A stretch of DNA of 64,000 nucleotides from the NCBI GenBank assembly GCA_005784505.1, contig VCAZ01000008.1, forward strand, positions 5,443,763 to 5,507,762, in the 5' to 3' direction. Below the pieces are notes generated by a model. It was given only the letters and a program-made list of their open reading frames with translations. It was not told the DNA's origin and ran no database searches. The position numbers were made by a program, and so were the translations under genes. The DNA comes from Bagarius yarrelli. Its lineage: Eukaryota > Chordata > Actinopteri > Siluriformes > Sisoridae. Every line of letters begins with the position of its first letter. Within the stretch, counting starts at the first letter, position 1. Positions 33,769 to 46,500 of this stretch are shown here, in pieces.

Positions 33769-34722
33769 ACACTGCAAAAAAAAAAATCTAATTGGGATTT
33801 AAATCATGTCAGTATTTCTACTTCAATATAATCCACTATCTTCACTTTTTTAGAAAGAGATAAAACTCCGTTTAAATCTGTTGTCCTGAACAAATGAGTT
33901 AACAAGGTCAAATTTTGCCTAATGGTTTAAGCACCATTTCACTTTAATGACAGGGACTCCATAAGTTTGTGAAATAAAATATGATCTATTTTAGATCAAA
34001 TTCATTAGCATGTCTTTAATAGAGCGGATTGAAACTGAGGGAACTGAAATTCTCCAGTTATGTTTAGTATTACACATTTGCCCATATTTTAAATAAAGAT
34101 CCAGACAATGTTGAGCAATTGGAATATTGACTAATATGACTAATTTTTTTATGTAACATTGTTTATTTTTAGTAATAAATAAAATAAAAATGTTAATTTT
34201 TGTACCATACTGTATAGTATGAAATCTTCTTCCAGTCATCGGGGACACGGATTTGTCCATTTCTACTGTAGACATGTATATTGATGTGTTGCATTCTTGT
34301 ACTTGTACTCTCTAAACAAAAGACTCTTATTCTTCATATCTACTGTTCAAAGTTAGAGCACTAATGCACTGCTCAAGCAAAAAAGGAGATGACAGCTACA
34401 GTTCCCACTCGTTAATCATATTGGCACCCTTATTAAAATGTCGTCCAGGGCAGTAATTGGGCACGCACAGTAACACCCAGACTCTGGTCCAACTCCTGCT
34501 GACCTTTTCCTCTGTCTTAGTAGTAGATATAGTGATCAAAATCCCTATCAGTCTTATGAAGTCTAACTGTTACTTCCTATCTCTAACCCTGTCTCCTGTC
34601 CATTTTCCATCCTTCTCCTTTTTCAACACAGTTATATCATCCGTTTTCACATGTCTGACTTCATCATTGTGTCTTCATCTTGGAAACAAGCAGTACCAAT
34701 TAATAACTTATTTTCAATCGCG

Positions 34723-34925
34723 TGATCGTCATGGCGCAAGAAATCCAGACAGCAGGCCGAGAGGGAAAACGTGGATTCAATTTCCAGTAGTACCAAGCTG
34801 CCAATGCTGGGCCCCTGAGCAAGGCCCTAACCCTCAACTGCTCAAATGAATTAAAAAATAAATAAATAAATGCTAGTCGCTCTGGTAAAGAGCATCTGCC
34901 AAATGCCAGAAATGTAAAAGTATCA
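34723..34925 (+). mobile_element. SINE-A copy (plus)
   Basis: TTCAATTTCCAGTAGTACCA, GGGCCCCTGAGCAAGGCCCT, CCCTCAACTGCTCAAATG, an expanded AAATA run, then TCGCTCTGGTAAAGAGCATC and TGCCAAATGCCAGAAATG. Full tail; head worn. Confidence 0.8.
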
Positions 34926-35907
34926 TTTCAGTTGCAACTTTAGTGCTAAAACTCTGGACTTTTGTCTTTATTGTTTAATAAATTAATAAGTTAAATCCAA
35001 GCTGTTTCTGCCTCAGAGTTATAGTATCTGCTTACCTTCTTTCTTTTTTATCAGGCGTTTGGAATGCGATTTAAGCAGGCTTTTAAATTTCACTAGTCAA
35101 AAAAACATCCATATGGGCAAGGCAATAAGGCAATTAGGTGGGTATAAAAAGAAAAGCGTATAAACAAAGTCTTGACATCTTATCTGCAAAACGGTAAAGA
35201 TGTTCCTTAGGAAGTTAATTAGACCGAGGGATAAACTTTCTTTGACAGCATATACATTAGATAGTTAATTTACATAAAGTCAAATTTAAATAACATCACA
35301 TAACCTTAGCATTTGTTTGAGGTGTTTTTTGAAACTAATAAAGTACAACTATTAAAGTACCAACGTCTTGAAATTTATATCTGCAGCACAGCGATAACTT
35401 TGGGTTAAGGTTACTTCTGATTTGCATTATGGATATTTTAAGACATTTAGAAACTAGAATCCTGGCCAAACGCAAACAGAACATTATTCTTCTGTAAGCT
35501 CATGCTGGGTTTATACGGTTCTTTATGGCTGTTTACTATTATCCTTTACTCTCGTTTAATAAATAATAAAAGGTATAACTCAGTGGAACAAATTTTAGAC
35601 CTTTTAAAACCACATAATGTTTATCGTGTATATTTTATCAGTTTAAATCACTTCATATCGGTGTATGCTCCAACATCTAGATAGTTTACTGTTAAAGACA
35701 GGAATTTTTCAGACAGTTTCTGAGCAAACAATATAACAAACACCAAAAATATCAAAAATATACTATGCAGTAGAAATTTGGATACAGTTTAGCTGATCTA
35801 AATATGATGATATGAATATAAATAAGGTCCAGATGTGTTTTTGGGCAATGGGTAGCTGCTACCTAATAATAATAATAGCTTTTTACTGTGCTGATAATGA
35901 TATGTGA

Positions 35908-36040
35908 TGGGAAGTGGTGGCACAGTGGTTAAGGTGTCAGACTGATACCTGGAAGATCGATTTCCAGCACCACCAAACCACTTCTGGGCCCCTAACCCCC
36001 AATTGCTTGATTGGATAGGATAAAAGATAAAAATGCTTTA
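35908..36040 (+). mobile_element. SINE-A copy (plus), internally shortened
   Basis: GGGAAGTGGTGGCACAGTGG, TTAAGGTGTCAGACTG, GATCGATTTCCAGCACCACC and CCCCTAACCCCCAATTGCTT. The tail is reduced to AAATGCTTTAAATGTG. Confidence 0.8.
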
Positions 36041-37109
36041 AATGTGAATGATACAAAATCAATCTAATAAAAAAAAAAAACACACATTATTTTTACTATG
36101 TATGTTTACATCATCTAAAGTTTGTGTCCTGAGAATTCAAGTCTGTTTTGGACATTTGACTTTTGATCTTAGCCTATTTTGATTGGCTAAGACTGCCTAT
36201 GCAGTGTCTATAGCGTGTTTATATTTAATGATGTGATTTCGAAGATAGAATTTTTTTAATTATTAAAATGTTCACCTTCTTTTTTTTTAATTCTTTTGTT
36301 AATCAAATTACAGGTAACTTTCAACATGAAACCAAAACTGGCAGGTATCAATGAGCTGACACATAAAAATTATTGTGTTTTTCTGTTTTCTGGAAAATAC
36401 AGAACAGAAGGTCGCTATGTTTGGTCTGTGTTAATGCATCAAAATGGTGGCTTCCCATTAGAAAAAATTGCACCACAATGTCCAAGTGAACAGTCCAACC
36501 ATCAGAACCATGCAGTTGTGTTTTGTAGAAAACAGAAATGACATGTTTCTAGTCATAATTTGTGGAATTAGGAGAGAGCCACAGATTATACTTAATTCTG
36601 GTGACTGATATTAGGTGGATAATGCAGTGTTTGAATTACACCGAACCGCCATAGTACGTTATCTGACTGCAAAACTGTTGTTCTGTTGTGCCTAATATTA
36701 TGCCTATGTGTTGTGATGTTTTACACAGTTGTAATAGTAGCAGCGTGCCACACATTACTAATAAGAGGAGGTTATGATCCTCAGTCACATTTTCATAAAG
36801 ATGGACTCAATACTATTTACTAGAGGTGGCATGAGGTTCTTATGGCCAGACTATTAGTGTGGCTCTGCTATTAACATGCCCTGATTTGGGGGTATTTTAA
36901 ACATTCATTTACCATAACATATTGCCGATCCACAGCTCCTGTAAAACGTTGTTTCATGTAAAATTTTATTTGAATAAAAGTCATTATCTGTTAGCTTAAA
37001 TTGCAATAAATATGTATGAAGCATATTTCATTGATTATTCTTTTTTATTTGTAAAAGTACTGCTAAAACTTAATTTAAACAGATATGTCCCTGTCCCTGT
37101 GTGCTATAA

Positions 37110-37650
37110 GTAGTCTTTTGGCAAGTGACACAGATGGGATATGACGACGATCGTGTTAGCAGGAAAAAAAGCACATGGATTCTAATATTTTCAGATCGGT
37201 TTCAGGACTCATTCATATGTGGAAATAAATTGCATACGTGTATTACCGTTTGCTATGTAAACAGACAGATTTTAACCTTTCAGTGCGAGTCGAACGTCAT
37301 GTAAAAAGAGACCGCCACATGACGCAACTCACATGGACACCGTCAGCAACCTATACTGTAAATATGTAGAGGTCAGTTCTTCCAGGCAGTAAAAAGGGTT
37401 CTCCATTTTTGTCTTTGCTTTATAAGAGCATTGTTTTTTCGACATTTAAATATAGTGCAGAAACCAAGATACTAAATACTTATTTCGTCTTTGTCCATTG
37501 CATCCATTATTGATTATTGATTGTCCATTTTTATTTTATTTTCTGACCAGTATGTCTACTTTGGATTGTTTGGCTGTGTGTAGTGTAAATGTAAATATCG
37601 GGTTATAAAAGAAGATGCAAGCTGGTCACGGACATATTCACAATATGGGA
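37110..37650 (+). repeat. Repeat D, copy 2
   Basis: Collinear with 20140-20230 plus 21400-21425 and 21700-21990: GATATGACG, CACATGGATTCTAATATTTT, TATGTAAACAGACAGATTTT (compare CATGTAAGCAGACAGATCGG at 21415), TATAGTGCAGAAACC, GTCTTTGTCCATTGCATCCA and AAGAAGATGCAAGCTGGTCA. No recognisable coding content. Confidence 0.5.
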
Positions 37651-38569
37651 ATTAGGCATCAAAACCTGCAGTGTAAATGTGGATTTTATGTCTTTATTTG
37701 ACAGTGTAACTAAGAGACTAGACTCTATTAAAGAGAACTCGGGTCACAAGGAGGTGGATACGCTGAACACGGTGCCAACCCATCTCAACACACCATCAAA
37801 CACGATCACACAGTACAGACATTTCATTAGCTTATTATACAAGGGGGAAACACCAAAAAAGCACCCGAAACAAGAGGAGAATACAAGGTTAAAGATAAAA
37901 ATCAGACCATCAACCCCGAATCCTTAAGGTCCAGTCAAATGTAAGGCAAACCTCAAATAAGCTTATTTCAGAGAAAATAGAAATCTGCAGGTTATTCTTG
38001 ATCCATAAAATGAAATAACAATTAATTTCTTGTGTGGGAATCAACTGACCCTAAAACTATAGCTCAAATATGGCTCAAATAAATAAAAAAAATAGGCTAC
38101 AAAGTCAATTAAAATACCAGCCTCACCTGTCAACAGCATGAGAACAGAAACAAATTGCAACAGCTTTCAAACCCGTGTTCTGTTCTCTGAGCTATTACTT
38201 ACCTCTCAGAATGAGGTCACTGATAAATTAGAGTTTAACCTTTAACTGCAAGTCATCTTCTATTTATCAAATTACTGCTAATCCAGCTAGCTTTGCTTTA
38301 GTGTTGGTAGAGAAAACCTGTTTCTTGTAAAATGAAGATATAAGTTATGGCAAAGCAAACTAATTTCACTGGAATCTAGTGACTTGTTTAATAGAACCAA
38401 AAAGATAAAATTTAAGAGGAAATGTTCCTATCCCCCTGTGCTATATGTAGTCTTATTGTCTTTTTAGCATGATCGGTCTCAGATCGGTAGAGACATTACA
38501 ACAAACAATAGAGTGGTGTGATTTTTAATGGATGAATGAACAAAGATAAGGACGTAATTGAGACCAGTA

Positions 38570-38813
38570 ATTGTTTATAAGGCCCAACTTAATAAATAAT
38601 TGATCAGTGGTTTGCAATGGTGATAAGTGATGGGTCATTAGGAAACAATGGTGGTGAGTATTCATTGGTGGGTAAGATGCAGTGTGAATAGAGAAAGAGT
38701 AATCAGTGAGTAGTCATTGGGTTACAATGATGATTATTGATTAGTTGTTAAGACACAGTGTAATCATTGATTAGTTATTGGGGAACAATAGTGATCAGTG
38801 TTTGGTCATTAGT
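38570..38813 (+). repeat. 31-bp minisatellite, left part (diverged)
   Basis: Diverged units of the type GTAATCAGTGATTGGTTATT GGGGCACAATG, for example GTAATCATTGATTAGTTATT at about 38760. It is interrupted at about 38814 and continues at about 39191. Confidence 0.75.
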
Positions 38814-39190
38814 AGGGGTGTGCCGAGACGAGATACAAGACTGGGTTCACGAGAACGAGACGGGATTAGACTTTTTTTTAAAGAATTCCTTAATGATGAA
38901 AAACTGGGAAAAATAGTCTTATTTAACTGAAAAACACTAAATGCATTTTGAAATCAACTTAAACTTAATGAAATTGAATTTATTTTTCAATAAATTATAT
39001 GGCGAAATCAACAACATATAAACACTGTGCAAAATGTTTTGCCACAAACTTTTATTTGCCACATTTGTCTGTTTAGACGTCAGTACTGCAACAGCTGTTA
39101 AACTCCAGTGAAAAAAAACAGCCAAACGTCTCACCCGACTGAGCAAACGAACGACATGCGCAACACCAAGTCCAGCCCTATTTCCGCAGG
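38814..39190. mobile_element. Insertion splitting the 31-bp minisatellite
   Basis: Begins TAGGGGTGTGCCGAGACGAG and ends near CCAGCCCTATTTCCGCAGGG, with minisatellite units on both sides. There are no clear terminal inverted repeats and no intact ORF. The sequence GACGAG, with ACGAGAACGAGACGGG, suggests a dispersed teleost element, but the class is not assigned. Confidence 0.5.
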
Positions 39191-39385
39191 GACACAATGT
39201 AATCAGTGATTGGTCACTTGGTGATTAGTGATTGGCTATTAAGAAACAGTGTAATCATCGATTGGTTAGCCAGGGGCAATAGTGATCAGTGATTTGATTT
39301 TAAGACAGTGTAATTAGTGATTGGTTATTGGGGCACAATGGTAATTAGTGATTGGTTATTGGGGCACAATAGTAACTGATTGTTA
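39191..39385 (+). repeat. 31-bp minisatellite, right part (recent units)
   Basis: Contains two consecutive 31-nt units at 39310-39340 and 39341-39371, differing only at their final base, followed by a partial unit. Older units lie to their left. Confidence 0.88.
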
Positions 39386-40869
39386 AACTCATCACTTACA
39401 TGCAACTCCAACAATTAGTTGACTCAATTTTTTTTCTTCATATAATCAACAGCTGTGATGTTGATGTGACATATTAGGAACTGGACAGTCACTAACTAAC
39501 ATTTGCTCTAAAAAGTCATGACATTTGTTGCAAGTCTTTTTTTTTAAATAAAGGGTCACTATTGGGGGCTGAAAAGTCTAATATTCTAGCAAAGTCACAG
39601 AACTGCCAGCATTTCCTTGTGTTTTTTAAAGTGTGTCATCTAACACGAAATAAAATTTAAAGTTAAATATTTCTTATCTTAAATAAACATGATTATGACC
39701 AAGATGTCTGTTTGGATAAAAGACTGATGTTAGCTGTCATTTCAGTCTTTCCAATTTTTTTAATTTACTTGTTTTTTTATGATAAGATTAAAGTCATACT
39801 ACATTCATTCTGCAAGAAAGAATCTGATCTTCTACAGAATCGTGTGATCTGATCAAAAATTAGAATGAACCGGAATAACAAAAGCTATATCTTTTTTTTT
39901 CTACAAAAACCTTTAAATAGAATAAACAGCCGATATTTGGAACACAAACACAGTTTTTTTTCAGATAATGATCCAGATATGGTGGCTCACAGAAAAAAAG
40001 AGCTTCGGTAAACTGGGATGTTTGTATGCTGTTGCAGATGGTGTGATTTTGCTGCCAAATCTGACAAACGATCTTACTCATGTTTGGCCTGAAAAAAAAA
40101 AAAAACTAAAGTAAAAAAGCTCAGTTTTTAGATGTTTTTTTGTATAAAAACAGTAATTTAGGCACTTCTCAGTACAAATTTGTAGCCTCTTATAAGGAAG
40201 ACATTAAAGACATAGTTGAAGTGTACACACCACATAAAAATCTCACAAAATATTCACTTTTAAACAGCTATGATAATATAAAGCTGTAATATTTCAAGAA
40301 ATTAAGATGCTATTTATGCTATATAGCTGATTTGTATGCGCATACAACACACGCTATATTTCCACTCTACCCCTGAGACGCCCTGCTTGCGACTCTTAAA
40401 TACAGCTAACACAATGTTTCTCGTCATCCATCTTACTAGCGGTATAATACACTTAATTGAGTTTTATTTTTAAATACAGAAAAAATATCATGAATATTGC
40501 AGAATGCACATTTCCTCCCATCAAGCAGCTAGAAATAGATAATGCTGACAAGCCAAGAGCTCAGCCCCCTGGAGGAGCTGAACACACTTTTCACAAAGCA
40601 TTAAATTCCGCTCTTTTTCTGGTTTTTTTCCTGCCCCTGCCTTCCCAGACTTGCCCAGTAAACCTCATTTTACCATAGAACAGTACTGCTTTAGATTAAT
40701 TTTTATAATATGAATACCTTTGTGAATTCTATTTTTTTGCAACTTGCAATTCAGTATCACGTCTCTGACGTACTATATACTTATTGGGATTCATAAACAA
40801 TAGTACATTGATACCAAAACAGCATTTTTTTCAGTATTTCGTGGGTGGATATTAATAAATATATTAAGT

Positions 40870-41255
40870 AAATATACTATATAGACAAAAGTACTAGGAC
40901 AACTGACCATCTCAACCATATGTATATTTTCCTATGTTAGATTTATTCATACTTCTATAATAACGTCCAGATTTACACTAGTTGAGCATAACTGTAGGGA
41001 TTTGTGTTCACTCAGCCACAATAGTATTAATGAGATTAAACAGTGCGGTTAGAGTGCGGTCGGTATTCCAGTTCATCCCAAAGGTGTTCAGTGGGGCTGA
41101 ATCAGAGTCAGAACAACACTCAGGTTTTTCCACTTCAATCAAAACACACTGTGTCTTCATTAAGCTCCGGAGTTTTGTGCACATGGGCATTGTCATGCTG
41201 GAACAGTGTTTGGGTCTTAGTTTCAGTAAAGGAATAATTTAATGCTAAAATATAG
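40870..41255 (-). mobile_element. Tc1/mariner-like remnant (minus)
   Basis: The left end TATATAGACAAAAGTACTAG followed by GACAACTGACCATC is the inverted form of the ends at 9215 and 31310. The body has GTGCGGTCGGTATTCCAGTT, CATCCCAAAGGTGTTCAGTG, TTTGTGCACATGGGCATTGT and CATGCTGGAACAGTGTTTGG. Its ORFs on either strand are short transposase remains or shadows. Confidence 0.75.
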
Positions 41256-41689
41256 AAAGATGGAAAATAGATATTACGCAAATGTAAATATGACCATATT
41301 TGAAGAGAATATAATATTCCTAGTTGGTGTTGTTGACCATTGAATTCTACGTTTTGAAATGGCTTCTCCTATTTCAAACATAATTAACAGTTCACTGTGT
41401 GTTTTATACTGATACCTCACTACCTATATTAATATCAAAAACACTCATTGATTTTGTTGCCTCATTGTATTATAAATGAAACAAAGAATGTATGAGAGAA
41501 CTGTGCATGCAACTAAACGAGAACGCTGGCTACCCAAAAAGGTCAACTCTGAATAAATCTTAATCAGTTTAATATGCATGGATGACTTTCATACGTGTAG
41601 TGAATCTACAATTTAACACTAAGTCAACTAAGCGATCAAACAAGAAGAAAAGAAACCAGCATGAAAGTGGGTAGCCAGACAGAGGGTAA

Positions 41690-41785
41690 AGCTGGCATTT
41701 AACAGACACCTTTATCCAGAGTGACTTATTCAAAGCAGTTAAGGGTTAAGGGCCTTAATTAGGGGCCCAGCAGTGGCAGTATAAT
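41690..41785 (-). mobile_element. SINE-A tail fragment (minus)
   Basis: GGCATTTAACAGACACCTTT, ATCCAGAGTGACTTATT and GGGGCCCAGCAGTGGCAG. The head is missing. Confidence 0.68.
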
Positions 41786-42194
41786 AGTGCTTGAGTTTTT
41801 ATCCAGTTTCAGTGCTGAATGTGTTAGACTTCTTGGAGCACCTTCCAGGTAGCTGGTATATTAAAAAGAATACAACTGGAAATAATCTATTTTTGAAAAA
41901 AGTAAAAATACAATTAAATCAAGAAAATGTAGTGTTTTTTATCATAAGTTTTGTAAATGTATCTTTTACAGTGTTTAGCGTTTACTCTAACAGGAAAAAG
42001 AAATAGAAATAGTAAATTAGGAAACAATACAAATATTGTATTTATGTTAATTAAATTAAAAAACTTGTGTTGGTGTTTCTAACAAATATGTTTCCTGAAA
42101 TACTAGAAAATACAGGATAATCAGTAATACAGTGATAAAACTTTATTGGTAAGTGGTTTATATAGAAAATGTGGTTCCATTGCTAAGTTTTGTT

Positions 42195-43110
42195 TTTCAG
42201 GGGTTTAGGCATGTAGTGCCTAAACCTATTGTAATTTATTATTAGTAGTAGTAGTATTTTTTTTCGTATTTGTATTATTATGTATTTATTTTAAAGGCCT
42301 AGGAAGCTGAAACTTTGTAGACTTGACCTCTACCTAGATGCAAAGACTCTGACGAAGAGGGCGCTACAGTGCCAAATCCAAATTTCAAGAAAATTTTTGG
42401 CCCTGGTTTGTCGTACAATAAAAACTTTTGGAAATTTTTGGAATCCATGGGTCAAAATAAACAAAATATAAATGAACTCTCCGGAGTCGTGTTTGTCTGA
42501 AAAATTGTCCAAAACATACTTCTGCAAGCTAGTTCTAAGGTCGCTTGATCAAAACCAAATCACTGCAGAAATATTTTCTAGACAGTATATATATACATAT
42601 ATATAATAATTATCAATGTTGACTTTTTTTTGCATAGGAACCACAAAACGTTTGAAGTAGGTGGGGACAATTTAACCAAAATTTAACGGAACGAAACAAA
42701 TAAAAAATTTCACTAGCTTGTGCTATAAGATGGAAACACAAATATGACTATACCGTAGTTATCGACTTAAAAGTTGGTATAAAGTGGCACAAGTGTCTAT
42801 GAGGACATTCACCTATCTCAAAAACACGGGCACCATTGTCCAAATTTGATCATCTATTAGACAAAGTTAATGAATGGTAATTGTTGGTGGACATGTTTGA
42901 TCTATGACCCTAAAAAAATCGGCCACTAACGAGTTATAGGGTGGTGTTTTACACATCCACACAATATGCATATTATGATAGAACCTGTCATGATGAATTA
43001 CTGCCTAAAGAACTATTGCTGTCAATCAAATCATTCGTTAAATGCAATGTGTTATGGAGATTAGCCTGTTGGTGGCACTATAACAGTTAAAACGTTTACA
43101 AAAAACAATA
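42195..43110. repeat. Unclassified dispersed repeat led by a 10-bp hairpin
   Basis: Starts with GGTTTAGGCA TGTAG TGCCTAAACC (42202-42226), a perfect 10-bp stem with a 5-nt loop, followed by TATTGTAATT and an ATT/AGT-rich stretch. It then has text such as GAAGAGGGCGCTACAGTGCC and, near the end, GTTGGTGGCACTATAAC. I recognise this as resembling a common teleost repeat but cannot name it. No ORF of interest. Confidence 0.45.
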
Positions 43111-44497
43111 TATAGTAAATGAGTTTAAACTGCAGAAATTAATTAATTGTCACATGATGAATATATTACAGTGATTTGAAATTCTGCTTGAACTCTGGTA
43201 ACCACAGCTCGTGGCTTTATTTCTTTCTATTTATTTTTCATCGACAAGGAAAAACATCGGTAAAAAAGTTATTTTTGAAGAAACAAATGTATTTGCATTA
43301 ATGTCAATATTTCTTACAAACACAGAGAGGAAAGATGCTTGACCTGCTTTGCGCAGTAATATTAAAGCTACTACCTGTAATGTAATAAATTGTGTCAATA
43401 TTTATTACGGATGTTTGGCTAAATATATATTAAAAACCTTAATTGGTTCCTGTCAAGTCAGTTCTTGATATGAATTTTGAAAGACGTTTTTTTTGGATAG
43501 AGAATATAAAAATACTGCAACATTTCTTCCTGAATCCACACGACATATAAGACTTTAAAAAACAATGAAAACAAAATTTATCTCCATAAATAAACCGAAC
43601 ATAGAAAACAGCATTGATTGATGCCTTTTTTATATAATAATAATGTTCTAATTTACCCTAAAAGTTCAGAAAGAAATTAGACTAATTAAAACGACTAAAA
43701 GAAGTCATTAACTTTTTGAGTCACAGCGAGATTTCTCAAAAGTTCAGCATCTTGCAATGGGGTGTAGTTTGATAGCTTTAGTTTATAAAAATCATCTATT
43801 AGATTATTGCATGGTAAAATACTGTGTGTTTTTTAGACATTAAAAAAGTTGTGCATAATGAGTTATTAAAGAGAAAGCTACAGATAATTATTCATTTTTT
43901 AACAAAAACATAAAAATGTTACCTACTCAGTGGTGGTAAGTGGTGCAGTCTGTATATCTGTGTCATGCTATGTAAACTCACAGGCTTCGTTTTACCACCG
44001 TGGACAAAAATGGCGGTTCTAATTCCTGTTTTTTTCTGACATTTAACTGCTTATTGCTAATATCTCTTCTTTGGCTTGTTCTTATATGCCATTTTTTATT
44101 TAACTGTGGTTTTTGAATTCCGCTGTGCCTGTTTGCATGTTCTGATCACTTAGTTTGAGTGCCTGTTGATTTTTGTTCTTAAAACCTGCATTTCCATCCA
44201 AACCCTTACATTTACATGGTGACAATCTGACTTATGGGCGGCACTGAATGTGAAATATGCACAACCCCATACAATAAAACACTATAGATTCTAATATGTT
44301 TTTGAATATATTTTAATGCTTAGAATTTGCTGCAATCAGAGCTTCACTTGACACATTGGTTAATAATCTCTTCCTTAATGCCACTGTAATCAACAAAACC
44401 ACAGCTATTCTTCAACGGAATATGCTTCAACATATAAATCAGTCAAGCGTGCTTGCTTGATGTATGAGGACAAATGATCATTCTCTTTTATCGCGGG

Positions 44498-44690
44498 TCA
44501 TTTACATTTACAGCATTTGACAGACACCCGTATTCAGAACGACTTAAATTTATTTTATCTTATACAACTAAGCAAATAGGGGTTAAAGACCTTGCTCAGG
44601 GGTCCAGCATGGGCAACTTGGCTGTGCTGGGAATTGAACCAAGATCTTTCAATTAGCAGTCCAACATCTTAACCACTGTGCTACCACTTT
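44498..44690 (-). mobile_element. SINE-A copy (minus), near full length
   Basis: TTTACATTTACAGCATTTGA, CAGACACCCGTATTCAG, AAGCAAATAGGGGTTAAAGA, GTGCTGGGAATTGAACC, and the head TCCAACATCTTAACCACTGT GCTACCACTTT. Confidence 0.85.
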
Positions 44691-44970
44691 CCCCATCCCA
44701 AATTCATTTTTGAGTTTCTTAAAAAAGGTAAGGTTGAGCTCTTCTTATGTTTACTAATCAGAATTTATGTGTAGATACAGTTAACGCCTAAATTATATCT
44801 GTTTATCATATAAATTGATTTTCTTATATATTTATTTGATTTACAAGTACAACAAATGCTCTTATCCAAAGAGACATAACTGCTTTGAGTAATTTCATCA
44901 TTGAATAACCTATTACTGGTGTGCTAGATCAAAAAAGAGGGCACCAACCCACAAAAACTTTGCGAAAGAA

Positions 44971-44971
<1 letters not shown>

Positions 44972-45041
<70 letters not shown>
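44972..45041. repeat. (TA)n microsatellite
   Basis: About 70 nt of uninterrupted TA dinucleotides. Confidence 0.96.
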
Positions 45042-45045
<4 letters not shown>

Positions 45046-45261
45046 TATGATTGTGTATGTCAAACGCAAAGAGGTACTCCAGGTCTTCAATCGTCTCCTA
45101 AAGTGACTCTACTGTTCTGACATTGATAGGAAGTTCATTCTACCATCTTGGTCCCACAACAGAAAAAAAAAATCTTCTATTTATGTACATATGTTTATTG
45201 TTTTATTACCCTAAACCAATCATAAAGATCTCCCCTTAGGTCACTTGATGACATTTAAATT

Positions 45262-45415
45262 AACATTTGTGGCATTTTGGCAGACACCCTTATCCCAAGC
45301 AACTTACATTATTCTTTGTTATACAACTGAGCAATTGAGGCTTAGGAGCCTTGGAACTTGGTGGGGCTGGGAATCGAACCAAAGTCTTCAAATTAGTAGT
45401 CCAACACCAACACTT
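45262..45415 (-). mobile_element. SINE-A copy (minus)
   Basis: TTTTGGCAGACACCCTTATC, ACAACTGAGCAATTGAGGCT, GGTGGGGCTGGGAATCGAAC and ATTAGTAGTCCAACACC. Confidence 0.82.
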
Positions 45416-45837
45416 TAAATGATCTAAAGAATATTTATACATTTGACTGATGTTACAGGATGGGCAACAAAAAATAAAGTGTAAATCTGAGCAGCAGACT
45501 AGAATAGTCATGCAAAAAAACGTCTAACTATGGTTCTATTTTTGAGACTGGAAGCTAGTGCTTTATAAATAGCTACAGCAAACCAATGTGGGTGACTTAA
45601 TGACATGCAGCAAGGTTTTACCGGACATATTAAATATAAATATAGTTCTAATACTGAAGAACTGCATCCAACTGCATCCATTAAGAGGTCAAACTGACTA
45701 TAGGTGTTGAAACTGAACCAAAACCATGATGAGAACTGATCTAAAAATATGTCAGCTTGCGTGTAAATGTTGACTCCCGCCAAAAAAAAAATTATAAATC
45801 CAAAATAATTGTGAGCTTTGATTTAATAATCGTGTTT

Positions 45838-45935
45838 AAAGGCAAAGCAGTGACAGTTAAGTAGTTATAGGATTTAAACCCACAACCTTCTAGCAAACCG
45901 GCAACTGCCTTAATCATTAAGTCAGCAGCTTTTTA
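45838..45935 (-). mobile_element. SINE-A-like head fragment (minus)
   Basis: GGATTTAAACCCACAACCTT (reversed B box) and CTGCCTTAATCATTAAGTCA GCAGC (reversed head). The tail is absent. Confidence 0.5.
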
Positions 45936-46384
45936 GACGTCAGTTTTTAATCACGTGGGTTTAATACTCTTCAAAATGTATTCAGCAAATGCCTTTCCAT
46001 CTATCTTTATTATTGTTAATTGCAGTAGCCCTTTATTACACCATCTCAAACAATCATAATAACCTTTTTCTTTAAATTTGCTGTTTTCTTTAATTGTTTC
46101 TGATGCGATAATTCAAAATATGCATTAACACAGGCTGAGGTAAACATTGCAAGTGGCGGCTTGGTAGTGCTGAGAGCTACAGACTATTTGATTATTTGAA
46201 AAGTGCGCTTTTAATGTCAATCCACCATTACCAAAACATCAGTTGTGTCAGAAATAGAAAAGTAGAAAAGAGCACTGCTATAGAAAGATAATTAAACATA
46301 ATTGCTACTTTTACATAATTATTCATTTAAAAAAAAACAATAGTCTTTAATGCAGCACCTTTGGTTTCATTTATCATGCTTATG

Positions 46385-46500
46385 GAAAGTGGTGGCTTAG
46401 TGGTTAAGGTGTTGGACTTTACTCAGTTGAACAAAAGAGATAAATGTAAGTCGCGCTGGATAACGGCGTCTGCCAAATGCTGTAAATGTTAATGTAATGC
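46385..46500 (+). mobile_element. SINE-A, internally deleted (plus)
   Basis: Head GTGGTGGCTTAGTGGTTAAG, GTGTTGGACT, then directly CTCAGTTGAACAAAAGAG and the tail TAAGTCGCGCTGGATAACGG, CGTCTGCCAAATGCTGTAAA. The B box and middle are missing. Confidence 0.85.

Noticed and set aside
36296..36541. 81-codon plus-strand frame preceded by a polypyrimidine stretch and AG
   Set aside because: It looks exon-like at its left side, but there is no recognisable protein, it ends in a stop without a donor, and no partner exon was seen on the plus strand.
37679..37927. 82-codon plus-strand frame next to repeat D
   Set aside because: No family recognised; its position directly after a dispersed repeat suggests element-derived or chance sequence.
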